Positions 28,751 to 37,485 of a stretch of DNA of 64,000 bases are shown here, in pieces. This DNA comes from Paenibacillus lentus (GTDB lineage Bacteria; Bacillota; Bacilli; Paenibacillales; Paenibacillaceae). Under the pieces are notes generated by a model, which saw only the letters and a program-made list of their open reading frames with translations, was not told where the DNA came from and searched no databases. Made by a program: the position numbers and the translations under genes. The stretch is from positions 186,001 to 250,000 of the forward strand of contig NZ_CP034248.1 in assembly GCF_003931855.1 (NCBI RefSeq), written 5' to 3'. How positions within the stretch are numbered: the first letter of the stretch is position 1; each line of letters starts with the position of its first letter.

Positions 28751-28800
28751 AATAACAAACGGTAAATATTAAATTGTTATCCTGTACAGGTCTTTTTTCT

Positions 28801-29880
28801 TCATTTAACAAGTCTAATACGGGGTGTTTCTATTGGGTAAATAGATTGAAATTCTGCTTCAGTTAATGATGTTGCAGAGCTTAAATCTTTTGAGTTATAT
28901 CGTAAGTCAGATTGGTAAATATGCAAAATCTCCTCTAACATTGTGGGCTTTTCGAAAGGCAAATCTAACTCTTTAGGCTCACTCGTTCTATACCCCGCTT
29001 TACCCATCTGTGTCCACAAATATCTCGACTGCCTTTCAGTTATCTTTTTCAGATCAACTGCCTTCTTTAGAAGAGCATTCATTGAAACCTTCCAGTAGGG
29101 TTTTAAGGCAGCAAGTTTTTGTAAATTCATGCCACTTAATGAATGAGCTATTTCTTTTCTAGGCATCAAAAATTCCGAAGAAAAAAGGTCTGCTTGCTCC
29201 TCAATATCAATATCCTCACTCGGTGGCTTCCTATGCATAATAATATGTCCAAGTTCATGGCATAATGTAAACCTAATTCTGTCCATTGGTCTATCATAAT
29301 TCGTAAAAATAAGTGGAGGTATTCCTGGATTCGAAAGACATATTGCGTCAATATTTGCCCCTTCAAAATCAAAGGGAATAACTATCGCTCCAGCATCCTC
29401 CAATACATCAACAACATTCTGTATTGGCCCACTAGGGATTTTGAATGCCGCTCTGGTCACTTGGGCAATTTTCTCAATATCATTATCATATTGCTCTGGA
29501 TCCATGTGAAAAAAGGCTGGCTCATCCATTTCTACTGCTTTCAATAGTGTCTGGATCTCCATTCTCCTTAATTCTAATCTTGCATAAATTGTACTTAATT
29601 GACGTTGAGGAACTGCTTGTTTTTTTCTATGGAAGAACTCACTAAGGCCAACACCATAAACCTTTTCATCACGTTGAAAAAAATTAACTGGGTAATTTAA
29701 AGTTTCTGATATTTTACTTAGCTCTTCCTGGGTTATGGATATTAACCCGTTTTCGATTTTTGAGAGCTTTCCTTGAGAGAATCCAAGTTTTTTTGATAAT
29801 TCACTTTGGCTTATTGACCTAGATTCCCTTCCTAATATAACAAGTTGAGGATTATAAATAACATTATTCGTTAACTGCAT
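28801..29880 (-). CDS. XRE-family HTH / ImmA-IrrE metallopeptidase
   Basis: About 359 residues from the ATG at 29880; the frame is open further but that part overlaps the previous gene more deeply. Residues ~14-66 form an XRE helix-turn-helix (SISQSELSKKLGFSQGKLSK then IENG). Residues ~150-290 form an IrrE/ImmA zinc peptidase with CHELGHIIMH (HExxH at 208-212) and the third-ligand helix EEQADLFSSEFLMP. Proteins of this two-domain type cleave or sense repressors, as in ICE/phage induction and the DNA-damage response. It overlaps the 3' end of the unknown gene upstream by 17 nt, so the two are translationally linked. Confidence 0.87.
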   Translation of the reverse strand: MQLTNNVIYNPQLVILGRESRSISQSELSKKLGFSQGKLSKIENGLISITQEELSKISETLNYPVNFFQRDEKVYGVGLSEFFHRKKQAVPQRQLSTIYARLELRRMEIQTLLKAVEMDEPAFFHMDPEQYDNDIEKIAQVTRAAFKIPSGPIQNVVDVLEDAGAIVIPFDFEGANIDAICLSNPGIPPLIFTNYDRPMDRIRFTLCHELGHIIMHRKPPSEDIDIEEQADLFSSEFLMPRKEIAHSLSGMNLQKLAALKPYWKVSMNALLKKAVDLKKITERQSRYLWTQMGKAGYRTSEPKELDLPFEKPTMLEEILHIYQSDLRYNSKDLSSATSLTEAEFQSIYPIETPRIRLVK

Positions 29881-30493
29881 TATTATCACCAGCACTAATT
29901 GATTTGTCTTTTGCCCGAACTCTTTTTCTCTTAGATGTAGTCTCTGTAGCTGCAGGTTGCGGAAACAACGCTGGCTCACTAATTATTCCCTCATGGGTGA
30001 TTTCCCAATCCCATATATTAACATTCCCATATCGATTTGTTATATATATACCATCAAGATTGGATTGAAGGTTGTTAAGCGTGTACCCCACAAATAATAG
30101 TCCGCTAGGAGGCATATCATCCAGTTCAAGTTGAACAGTGTCATGAAGATTGTACGCTAATGATTGATTTGTTGCAATTCCACTTCCAAGGAGCTTATCA
30201 TTAAATTTTTTAAACCTAATTGTAACAGTTTCCTCGATGATTAATGTGAAAATTCCCTTTATTTCTTTCGTTCTTACTTGAGGGATATCTTCAAAACGTA
30301 ACTGAACTTCCTCTTTAATATTATCGTGACATATTGAGGCAGCAGTTCTCGGACTATGTATATGTCTGGTTTTAGAATATTCTTCCCCTGTATAATAGTT
30401 CAAAATAGCCTTTGAGACAGCCTCTTTTATAAGAGGAATATATGGCTCAAGTATCTCCATTGCATCCCTTTTTAATAACGGTTCCACTAACAT
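29864..30493 (-). CDS. Unknown protein paired with the XRE-ImmA gene
   Basis: 209 residues, not recognised. Starts MLVEPLLKRDAMEILEPYIP; the middle has HIHSPRTAASICHDNIKEEV and a beta-rich segment (FTLIIEETVTIRFKKFNDKL; DMPPSGLLFVGYTLN). The C-terminus is basic and disordered (ETTSKRKRVRAKDKS). No membrane segment, no signal peptide, no catalytic motif seen. It has a perfect-consensus promoter and overlaps the protease gene, so the pair is probably one functional unit: a substrate, antitoxin or sensor partner for the protease is a reasonable inference. Confidence 0.7.
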   Translation of the reverse strand: MLVEPLLKRDAMEILEPYIPLIKEAVSKAILNYYTGEEYSKTRHIHSPRTAASICHDNIKEEVQLRFEDIPQVRTKEIKGIFTLIIEETVTIRFKKFNDKLLGSGIATNQSLAYNLHDTVQLELDDMPPSGLLFVGYTLNNLQSNLDGIYITNRYGNVNIWDWEITHEGIISEPALFPQPAATETTSKRKRVRAKDKSISAGDNNAVNE

Positions 30494-30511
30494 CCCTCCC
30501 CATGGTAATTA

Positions 30512-30540
30512 TTATAAATCATCAATTAATTTTTGTCAAA
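30512..30540 (-). promoter_or_regulatory. Consensus sigma-A promoter for the unknown/ImmA pair
   Basis: Minus strand TTGACA (30535-30540), 17 bp, TATAAT (30512-30517): a perfect match to the housekeeping consensus. It points to strong expression unless repressed, possibly by the XRE domain itself. Confidence 0.85.
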
Positions 30541-30589
30541 AACAATGTAAATTATTCCGTAAGTTATTCTGTTTATTATTTTATCAATA

Positions 30590-30621
30590 AAAATCCCTGG
30601 AAGTTATTCTCTAGGGATTTT
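30590..30621. terminator. Stem-loop in the ImmA-pair / GNAT spacer
   Basis: AAAATCCCT and AGGGATTTT, perfect 9-bp stem with a 14-nt loop. The rest of 30494-30837 is AT-rich and contains only the promoter above and the GNAT leader. Confidence 0.45.
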
Positions 30622-30837
30622 ACCGATGAATCTGGATTGCATATCAGAATGCTGATATGTGCTTATAATTACAAATTTAATCTGTAGGCTACAAGCTTTT
30701 AAAAATAAGCTTTTTTCTAAAAAATTGTTGCTTTATAGATGACAGTAGTGGGATTACCCTAAAAATGGTATGATTGCATCAGTTTAAGATAGCCGCATGA
30801 CTAAGCAATAATTATTGAAAACGAAAGGGCGTTATTT

Positions 30838-31310
30838 ATGAAGGTTGTAAGCGCAACAATGGATGACCTCAAAGAATGGTTAATGTTAGCTTCTGAGGTT
30901 GAATACCTATTTGGATCAATGGTAAATGATCCAAAGTTTATTCAAGCATTAGAGAAGAATATAAATCAAGATAGCGCTTTTTGTGTGAGAGAGAACGATG
31001 GATTACCTGGTTCTAGATTGCTCGGTGGAATTTATTTTCAGCATCAAATGCCCCAAAATATAAAATTGGTTGGTTATCTGTTTCATCGCAAGCGAGAAGT
31101 AAAGGAATAGCAACAGCTTTGGTCGGTCATGTTTTGAGACTTATCACTGTTCCATCAGAAGTAGTAGTTACTACATTTGGCGATGATATTCCAGAAGGGC
31201 AGTCCGCAAGAAAGTTGTACAAGAAGTTTGGTTTCATTCCATTAGACGAGTTAATCCCAAATGGTCCAGAAGGAGGTAGTCGTCAGAAATTTAAGCTGGA
31301 TGTCAACTAA
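30838..31310 (+). pseudogene. Frameshifted GNAT N-acetyltransferase
   Basis: The 5' part (MKVVSATMDDLKEWLMLASE ... GGIYFQHQMP) and the 3' part (WLSVSSQARSKGIATALVGH then GQSARKLYKKFGFIPLDE) are one GNAT domain of about 155 residues read in two frames; the shift falls near 31060-31075. RSKGIATAL is the acetyl-CoA pyrophosphate loop. The RBS GAAAGGGCG is intact. Either a real single-base change or a sequencing error. Confidence 0.8.
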
Positions 31311-31569
31311 CATACCTAAAAGACATACCTAAAAGAACCCACTTTCGTAAAGTTTGGCTTTTGACATGATGCCATAAGCATTGCTTTTGGGGTATTTTTT
31401 CTCCAATTTCCTTATTCATCTCTAAGAAACGGAACCAAAATAAATAGTTATCCAAGTATCGTGTAGCCACACCCTTCTGTTTATCTGTTTTGAACGTTTC
31501 TTCCCGTTCTGTCCTTGCCCCCCACCCTTTTAATAATGAAATTGAGTTTGTGTACTGGCGATCTGACAC
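31303..31569 (-). pseudogene. Unrecognised remnant with a second copy at the island's left end
   Basis: 88 codons, TEREETFKTDKQKGVATRYL then DNYLFWFRFLEMNKEIG. The stretch RExxDTxKTDKQ recurs at about 25110-25170, and the downstream non-coding part resembles 23183-23270. The repetition suggests scattered pieces of one mobile gene. Family not identified. Confidence 0.4.
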
Positions 31570-31686
31570 GCAGTAGGCAACGTTAAGAACATTTCTCCCG
31601 ATCTATTGACGGAAATTAATAACGCCCAAAACTTACCGCCACTCTACCGAGTAGCTTGACGCTATAATCAGTAGTGAGGTGTTTTT

Positions 31687-32550
31687 ATGTTTATTTCCCC
31701 GATGTTACTCGCAACTGCGTCTGGCCCGTTCAGTGATCCATGCTTTATCTTTGAGCCGAAAATCGATGGCCACCGACTAATATTCTCGCAGCAGGACGGT
31801 GTTGTTCGCCTGTACACGCGCCACAACAACGACTGTACGCGCCAATATCCCGAAATTGCCTGTGCCTTATTGCCGCATGACATCGTCCTGGACGGCGAGA
31901 TTGCCTGTGTAGATCCCGTTACTGGTGTATCTGATTTCGAGGCGATTATGTCGCGATTCCAAGCGAAACGTGCCGATAAGATTGCGCGGCTCTCTACGAC
32001 ACTCCCGGCGTACTATGCCGCATTCGATATACTACGATATAAGGGCAAAGATATGCGCAAATTGCCGCTAATAGAGCGCAAGGCCATTCTCGCGGACATG
32101 GCGCTACCTAATGCGAACATGAGCGCCGTTCCTTATGTCGAAGGCGCAGGAGAAGCGTTATTTGCGCAAATTCAGGCCCGCGGCATGGAGGGAGTAGTCG
32201 GCAAACGTAGGGACAGCATATACGATGCGGGCCGCCGATCAGATCATTGGCGCAAAGTGATCAACTGGTCGTATGCCGAAGTTTACATTACAGGGTATAA
32301 AAAAGCGGAATTTGGCTGGCTTGCAGGGATCGCAGATGAACACGGTAAGATCCAACCAGCTGGGACTATTCAACTTGGCGTAACTCCAACGGAAAAAAGA
32401 GCTTTCTTTGGCGTGGTCAAACCTCTCATTACTGGCGAGGATCGGGATTTTATGTATATTAATCCCCAGATTAAAGCAAAGGTAAAAATGAGGAATTGGA
32501 CAAGAGCGGGATATTTGCGAAACCCAATTTTCATGAATTTTATATTTTGA
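31687..32550 (+). CDS. Short ATP-dependent DNA ligase
   Basis: 287 residues. Adenylation site KIDGHR with Lys25 (motif I), DGEIACVD (motif III), AFDILRYKGKD (IIIa), EGVVGKRRDSIY (IV) and WRKVINW (V). A short OB domain follows, with FFGVVKPLITGEDRDFMYIN and KAKVKMRNWTRAGYLRNP as motif VI-like end. It seals DNA nicks using ATP. It is a minimal LigD-ligase-like enzyme without polymerase or phosphoesterase domains and has no Ku gene beside it in this window. RBS GTGAGGTG at five bases. A decayed 3' copy lies at 33770-34056. Confidence 0.88.
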   Translation: MFISPMLLATASGPFSDPCFIFEPKIDGHRLIFSQQDGVVRLYTRHNNDCTRQYPEIACALLPHDIVLDGEIACVDPVTGVSDFEAIMSRFQAKRADKIARLSTTLPAYYAAFDILRYKGKDMRKLPLIERKAILADMALPNANMSAVPYVEGAGEALFAQIQARGMEGVVGKRRDSIYDAGRRSDHWRKVINWSYAEVYITGYKKAEFGWLAGIADEHGKIQPAGTIQLGVTPTEKRAFFGVVKPLITGEDRDFMYINPQIKAKVKMRNWTRAGYLRNPIFMNFIF

Positions 32551-32670
32551 TATTGAGTAGTGTAACAGGAAACTTTCACTTTAAGCCAGGAAGAACGATC
32601 CGTGTTCGCCCTTCCTGGATCAGGAAGTTTCCCCTAACATTTGTGGCGTGAGAACCATCCTTTTTTTAAT

Positions 32671-32922
32671 TTAAAAAATAGTTTCAATTTTAATACTTCC
32701 CTCCTTTAATAAATCAAAAAAAGTTTTGTTATCTAACCTAATATTTTCAAGCAATTCATTATTATCCTGATAATATAAGCTTAGTTTTTCTTTACGGTTA
32801 ACTAAACACCAACCCTTCTGATGATACACAAGAGCGTATGTTACATTTTTATAAGAAAATTCAATCTCTCTATTCATTGATAGTGCATTCATAACTTCCT
32901 CATATTCGTTTTTTTCTTTCAT
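32671..32922 (-). CDS. Hypothetical small protein (83 aa)
   Basis: Starts at 32922 after GGGGGGG. Acidic/basic mixed soluble protein, MKEKNEYEEVMNALSMNREI ... YHQKGWCLVNRKEKLSLYYQ. Not recognised. It lies downstream of the secreted toxin-like-tail gene, separated by a terminator; an immunity role is possible but only suggested by position. Confidence 0.55.
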   Translation of the reverse strand: MKEKNEYEEVMNALSMNREIEFSYKNVTYALVYHQKGWCLVNRKEKLSLYYQDNNELLENIRLDNKTFFDLLKEGSIKIETIF

Positions 32923-32990
32923 AATTATTGTCCCCCCCGCTCTCTACAATAATATCAGTTATTAGTTATTCCATTGTTTCATGAAAAAAT

Positions 32991-33034
32991 AGAAAGAACA
33001 AGGCCGTTTGCTCAAACGGATCCTTGTTCTTTCT
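32991..33034 (-). terminator. Terminator of the secreted-protein gene
   Basis: AGAAAGAACAAGG (32991-33003) pairs with CCTTGTTCTTTCT (33022-33034), inner CCGTTTG/CAAACGG stem, followed on the minus strand by ATTTTTTC. Confidence 0.85.
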
Positions 33035-33036
33035 AT

Positions 33037-33426
33037 TTAATAGCCTGGTCCCCTAGAAGGCGGACCTACCTCAGGCCAATACCAATTATGACGGTGTGGG
33101 AAGGTATGAGTACCATCTCCATCTGAATGATCGTAGTCAATATCCATTTCTGCTTTACCCGACCCATCATAATATCTTCTTTGAACAACTTTTCCATCTT
33201 TAACTAGATCCTTTGAACTTAATGACTTTTCCCCCGAAACAGGGAGACTATTCTTTTTTGTTTCCTCGCTATGACCAAGAGGTGATGGCTCACCCTTAGT
33301 TTTAGCATTTTCGAACATCCAAATGATAGGCAGGATAGTAGCATTTGCCTCTTTTGGTGGAACGATTGTAAGAGCAGCTGAAGCAATCATAAGCATTGCC
33401 AAAAATCCAAAAAAGATTTTTTTCAT
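33037..33426 (-). CDS. Secreted protein with polymorphic-toxin-like C-terminal tail
   Basis: About 129 residues from the ATG at 33426 (GGAGGTGA seven bases upstream; the ATG at 33450 precedes that site). Signal peptide MKKIFFGFLAMLMIASAALT with cleavage near ANA. The C-terminal ~45 residues, VVQRRYYDGSGKAEMDIDYD then HSDGDGTHTFPHRHNW, resemble the extreme C-terminal tails found in RHS/WapA-type polymorphic toxins. The His-rich HTFPHRHNW could bind metal. Function unknown; toxin relation is by pattern memory, not a search. Confidence 0.6.
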   Translation of the reverse strand: MKKIFFGFLAMLMIASAALTIVPPKEANATILPIIWMFENAKTKGEPSPLGHSEETKKNSLPVSGEKSLSSKDLVKDGKVVQRRYYDGSGKAEMDIDYDHSDGDGTHTFPHRHNWYWPEVGPPSRGPGY

Positions 33427-33769
33427 ACATAATTCACCTCCTTCCTTCATAAATAGTTATATTCTGCAAAAAATAAACAAATCCTTCTTTTTATTTATAT
33501 TTTTTAGTTTTTATACCATAATATCACTTTATATCCTTTCCTTTCATTAAATTCAATAAGACACCTAGAGATTCTTCGTAATAGTCCACTTCTTTAGAAG
33601 AAAAGACCTCGAATTGTTCCTAAAGGTCATTTCATATTCAAACATATTGCCTGCTCCCTGCCCCCTGAAAATTCAATAAAAACCTTTACAGGGCGAAGCA
33701 AGCCGATAAAATAGTACGATTTTCTGTAAATCATTCCTGCTAATTATGCTATATTCGATATCTTGCTAT

Positions 33770-34056
33770 TTAGAGGCGAGAGCGATGCGTTATTGGTGCG
33801 CGGTATAGAGGGTGTGGTAACAAGCGCAAGCAACCGGGCACTAATCAGATAGTCTGGATTTAGATCATTACTGCTCATATGATGACGTTTATTAAAGGGA
33901 TAAAAGACTTTCTTTGGCGTGGTCAAACCTCTCATTACTGGCGAGGATAGAGATTTTATATATATTAATCCCCAAATTAGAGCAAAGGTAAAAATGAGGA
34001 ATTGGACAAAGGCGGGGTTTCTGCGAAACCCGGTCTTCATGAATTTTATTTTTTAG
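33770..34056 (+). pseudogene. Decayed 3' copy of the ATP-dependent DNA ligase
   Basis: 33897-34056 encodes FFGVVKPLITGEDRDFIYIN, PQIRAKVKMRNWTKAGFLRN, PVFMNFIF and a stop, nearly identical to the end of the ligase at 31687-32550. Upstream (33770-33890) the similarity is broken by stops and deletions (IEGVVTSASNRALI resembles motif IV). Remnant of a second ligase gene. 33451-33769 shows no gene. Confidence 0.75.
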
Positions 34057-34071
34057 TTCTAGAGAATGGCT

Positions 34072-34269
34072 CTAGCCATTCTCTGTTCTGCACGCTTCGT
34101 AAGCACTTGTCATTAACGAGTCTTCTAGTATATTACTGTTAAATAAAACTTCCAAAACTATCTCTCGAGAGTCTCCCCTTTTTAGCAAATCATTATATAC
34201 CATTAGTAAATATGGATCTTTTTTTACAAGCCGAAACATCTGGCCAGAATTAAAAATGGGTTCTTCCAT
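34072..34269 (-). CDS. Hypothetical small protein (65 aa)
   Basis: ATG at 34269 with GAAGGGAGA upstream. MEEPIFNSGQMFRLVKKDPY ... MTSAYEACRTENG. Soluble, helical-looking, not recognised. Directly downstream of the prepilin peptidase gene (30 bp), so likely co-transcribed. Confidence 0.5.
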   Translation of the reverse strand: MEEPIFNSGQMFRLVKKDPYLLMVYNDLLKRGDSREIVLEVLFNSNILEDSLMTSAYEACRTENG

Positions 34270-34299
34270 GCTTCGTCTCCCTTCATATTGGAATACTCT

Positions 34300-34800
34300 T
34301 TAGATCAATCTCCCGGCGTAATTAATAACGTCAGTTATAAAAACAGTGATTAACAAACCTACCGTAATAAATGGAGCCATCGGTATCTTTACCACATTCT
34401 GCTTTTTTACAAGCCTGTACCAGGCCATGTAAGCAAACAAAGCACAGCACATAAGTATGGCCACAAGAAGCGAGGAATTTAGACCAAGGATAAGTCCAAT
34501 AATCGCCAGCAGTTTAATATCGCCTGCACCAATATAATCAGGGTTAATAAAAAACATAATAAGTAGCAGTGCAGCAGGCAGCATTCCCCAAAAATAAAGA
34601 GGTTCAAATAACCGAATAATAAGTACTACAAGAAATACCGGGTGCGTCAAAGAGTTAGGGATTCTACGATGCTTTATATCCGTATAACTGAACCAGAAAC
34701 ACAAGGGAATTAGTGAAACAACTAGAACTAGAGTAATTAGTTCCATCACTAGATCAATGCTACTAGTCGCCCTGGGAAGTATAAATAAATCTGTTATCAT
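34300..34800 (-). CDS. A24-family prepilin peptidase (CpaA/TadV type)
   Basis: About 166 residues from the ATG at 34800, which is nine bases after AGGAA. Multi-spanning membrane aspartic peptidase. The two catalytic Asp regions are YTDIKHRRIPN and IGAGDIKLLAIIGLILG (GxGD motif). It has no N-terminal methylase domain, like the short peptidases that process Flp/Tad pilins. No pilin or Tad ATPase gene is present here, so it is an orphan in the island, next to a truncated surface-protein fragment. Confidence 0.82.
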   Translation of the reverse strand: MITDLFILPRATSSIDLVMELITLVLVVSLIPLCFWFSYTDIKHRRIPNSLTHPVFLVVLIIRLFEPLYFWGMLPAALLLIMFFINPDYIGAGDIKLLAIIGLILGLNSSLLVAILMCCALFAYMAWYRLVKKQNVVKIPMAPFITVGLLITVFITDVINYAGRLI

Positions 34801-34827
34801 ATCAAACACTTCCTATTCAAAAAATAA

Positions 34828-34855
34828 GAAAGCCGTGCAGCTGCGCACGGCTTTC
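34828..34855 (-). terminator. Terminator after the truncated surface-protein gene
   Basis: GAAAGCCGTGC / GCACGGCTTTC, 11-bp stem, then TTATTTTTTG on the minus strand. Confidence 0.85.
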
Positions 34856-34862
34856 TATCATT

Positions 34863-35350
34863 TTATTTTGTGTTCCTCAAATTCTGTACATCATCATACA
34901 TCGAGCCGTAAATCTCGACCTTTTTCGTAATACACGCCTGTAAGCCGTTCATACCGGCAGCTGACGTAGAAATCCTTACAACATACTCTCCATCTGGAGC
35001 ATTTACAGATGTGAAGTACTTTCTACTTTTATACTTCTTGCCTGATTCAGATTCAACTTGAACTTCTGGCAGCTCCCAGGTAGCCGTATTACGGTCACCG
35101 CTGGTTTTTTCTAGCTTAACTGTTTTCTCTAGCTTTCCTTGGGAATTGTAAATGCCCGCATACACTTCGTCAGGGCCATAATAATATCCACCAATCGGCC
35201 TAGCTGTTCCTGCCAAGCCTACTGGAACCTTAGTCTCCCAATCAGTGCTGTAGGCGGTTTGAACCTTCAATTCAAAACCATACCCTGCTCGGGTGATCTC
35301 GCTCGCATTCTTATTATGTTTTTTCGCATAAGGAATGATCTCCTTTTGCT
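34863..35350 (-). pseudogene. C-terminal fragment of a larger extracellular-type protein
   Basis: Coding-quality frame without a start codon: it opens after a stop near 35362 with AKKHNKNASEITRAGYGFEL then KVQTAYSTDWETKVP, and ends GSMYDDVQNLRNTK at 34863. A TTG at 35270 could only give a truncated product. Beta-rich (ATWELPEVQVES; YFTSVNAPDGEYVVRIST). I recall similar domains (Athe_2463-like) near pilus loci in Paenibacillus, but cannot verify. 35363-35600 shows only short broken frames on the minus strand. Confidence 0.5.
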
Positions 35351-35616
35351 GAATAATTCGACATTAGGAAGGATTTCCCTGCCTTACACACCAGGGGGCT
35401 GGACTTAAGCTAACGGCCAGTAAACATTCTCTAGGCGCTCAACGATTCCGATCACATAAACATCCTTATAAGAGTCATTCATACGCAATTTGACTGCCTG
35501 GCGCGTCTTGAGCTTGTGTCATAAAGCGAGCGATCAGTTCCTTTTCCTGGTCATCCAGCTTCAAACGCTGTCGTTTCAATTCTTCCTTCGCGTATAACAA
35601 CCGCTTCTCTCAATGC

Positions 35617-35873
35617 GTGCAGAACAGAGATTGGCTAATCCTTGACAAGATAGTTAAGGAACATCCAAATTTCCCAAAGATACGTTTTCAGGATCTTAGA
35701 TATACTCATATAACACTCCCCTTAAAAGGGGTATCTTACCCAAAAATTGTTCAAGAACGCCTAGACCATTTGTCATTCACGTACTGTCAACCCCCCAAGA
35801 AACAGTATTAAAAAACTACGGTTCATCCATTCTTGGAGAACAACCTAATCCCGAAAATAACACTTTAGTCGAA

Positions 35874-35876
<3 letters not shown>
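35617..35876 (+). pseudogene. Tyrosine recombinase (integrase) C-terminal remnant
   Basis: FPKIRFQDLRYTHITLPLKG then VSYPKIVQERLDHLSF matches the HxLRHTHATLLL...PKIVQERLGHSS block of phage integrases. The RxxH arginine survives but catalytic His is changed (HDLRH to QDLRY), and a frameshift follows; the tail ETVLKNYGSSILGEQPNPEN and a stop are in another frame. Adjacent to the tRNA-Thr attachment site, as expected for the element's own integrase, but dead. Confidence 0.75.
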
Positions 35877-36042
<166 letters not shown>

Positions 36043-36117
36043 ATATTCACTAATTAAATTGAAACAAAAATATTATAACTCGATCTAAAAATTTTTCAAG
36101 TCCTCAAATTCAGGGAT

Positions 36118-36420
36118 TTACTGTAACTTCGCCTGCACCGAACGAAGCTTCTGCTCCGAGGAGCTCTCTTTGTCGCGCCGATCATCAATCTTGATCGAGG
36201 TAGATACCCGCTGTGCACCCGAGTGAAACGGCGACTCATGGATCGCCCGGATCGCGGCGAATACACTATCCAGCGACCCTTCAATAATCGTGCTCATCGA
36301 TGTCAATGAATATTGGATGCCTTCCTGTCTCTCTAATACTCGCTGCAATTCCGCCACATAAGGGCTTAAACTAGTCGTTCCTGTCCCGATAGGGATCACC
36401 GTAACCTCCGCAATCGCCAT
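36118..36420 (-). CDS. MTH1187/YqgV-family thiamine-binding-like protein
   Basis: 100 residues from the ATG at 36420 (AAGGAGG seven to eight bases upstream). IAEVTVIPIGTGTTSLSPYV, then EGIQYSLTSMSTIIEGSLDS and RVSTSIKIDDRRD are the UPF0045/DUF77 pattern. The fold is a ferredoxin-like tetramer; family members bind thiamine or a related pyrimidine. Monocistronic. The real function is not established. Confidence 0.85.
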   Translation of the reverse strand: MAIAEVTVIPIGTGTTSLSPYVAELQRVLERQEGIQYSLTSMSTIIEGSLDSVFAAIRAIHESPFHSGAQRVSTSIKIDDRRDKESSSEQKLRSVQAKLQ

Positions 36421-36559
36421 AACGCTACCTCCTTGAATCAACATTTAGACACTTCTTTATTGTAACTTTTTCCACCCCCTCATTTCAAATACCTTCCACG
36501 TTCCTCCAAACTTCGGGAGTCTAAGGAGGCTACAAGCCCTGTGGGGGGCCCCTCTCCCC

Positions 36560-36613
36560 TATTGAAACAAAAAAGGCCGAGACCTTACCCGAACCGGTCA
36601 GCCTCGTGCCTTG
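36560..36613 (-). terminator. Terminator of the ECF/PHP operon
   Basis: Minus strand GGC...GAGG...ACC pairs with GGT...CTCGGCC, ending CGGCCTTTTTTG. Located 28 bp beyond the PHP gene. Confidence 0.7.
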
Positions 36614-36640
36614 TATTGATTTCCTGAAAGCCCTAGTCTC

Positions 36641-37441
36641 CTAAGCCATTTCCCCCAGCTCCCGCAAGTCCTCCCCGCCTTCTCCCGAAATAGCTAATTC
36701 CTTCTTTAACAAGGATTTGATCAAATTGGCCGACTTCACCTTCACGTCCAGGCAGGGTGAGACCTCGACCTTATACGCTCCTCGCCGGATGAGCTCCCGC
36801 AGTTCCTCTGCTGTCCCGGCTTCCTGGGCAAACTCATTAACGACGCTTCCATACTGCATGAATTGGTGGGTATCGCTTCCTCCAACGACCGGACGCCCCA
36901 GGCCCAGCGCAAATGCATCGATTCGACTGCGATAAGTCTCTAAGCCTTGCGAATAAATGTCCTTGCCATTCAGGTCAAAAGCATCCAACCGTCCCAGCAG
37001 CTCCTCCGGCAAATGATGAAGCGGCGTCCCAATTCGGAAAGGGTGTGCGCCGATACGCAGAAATCCCTGCCCCTCGCTCCAGTCCAGCAGCGTCTGAAAC
37101 TCGATGAATCGCCCCTTTTCCGTATAAGGCTCAAGACGTTTCCGCAGCTCCAATACCCGCTCCCGATCTCCAATAAGCAGAATATGCCCAGTCTCTTGGA
37201 TATCCACTTCGATGCCGGGAAACACTTTCATCCCTTCAGCCAAATAATAGCCTTGCTCATAGGGATAATGCCGATCCAGCACCTGGTAAATGTCCTCATA
37301 TCGCAAGGTGTTGAAATGCTCCGTCATCGCCACGGCATCCAGACCGCTTTTTCCCGCCTCAGCCATCATTTCCTTGAAATAGGCGTGGCTGAAGACTGTT
37401 TTCTTAGCAAGCTTGACATGGGTATGCAAATCTATTCTCAT
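36641..37441 (-). CDS. PHP-domain phosphoesterase
   Basis: 266 residues, ATG at 37441 with AAAGGAG. Metal-binding PHP motifs: DLHTHVK (4-10), AMTEHFN (about 38-44), FPGIEVDI, GAHPFR and GSDTHQF near residue 190. Such proteins are metal-dependent phosphatases or nucleases (HisK, YciV, polymerase PHP). It is the last gene of the ECF operon, 44 bp after ecfT, which suggests it acts on the transported compound or a phosphorylated derivative. Substrate unknown. Confidence 0.85.
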   Translation of the reverse strand: MRIDLHTHVKLAKKTVFSHAYFKEMMAEAGKSGLDAVAMTEHFNTLRYEDIYQVLDRHYPYEQGYYLAEGMKVFPGIEVDIQETGHILLIGDRERVLELRKRLEPYTEKGRFIEFQTLLDWSEGQGFLRIGAHPFRIGTPLHHLPEELLGRLDAFDLNGKDIYSQGLETYRSRIDAFALGLGRPVVGGSDTHQFMQYGSVVNEFAQEAGTAEELRELIRRGAYKVEVSPCLDVKVKSANLIKSLLKKELAISGEGGEDLRELGEMA

Positions 37442-37485
37442 GAGGTTCTCCTTTGCTTTACAAATTAGTTACTTCAATATATAGG

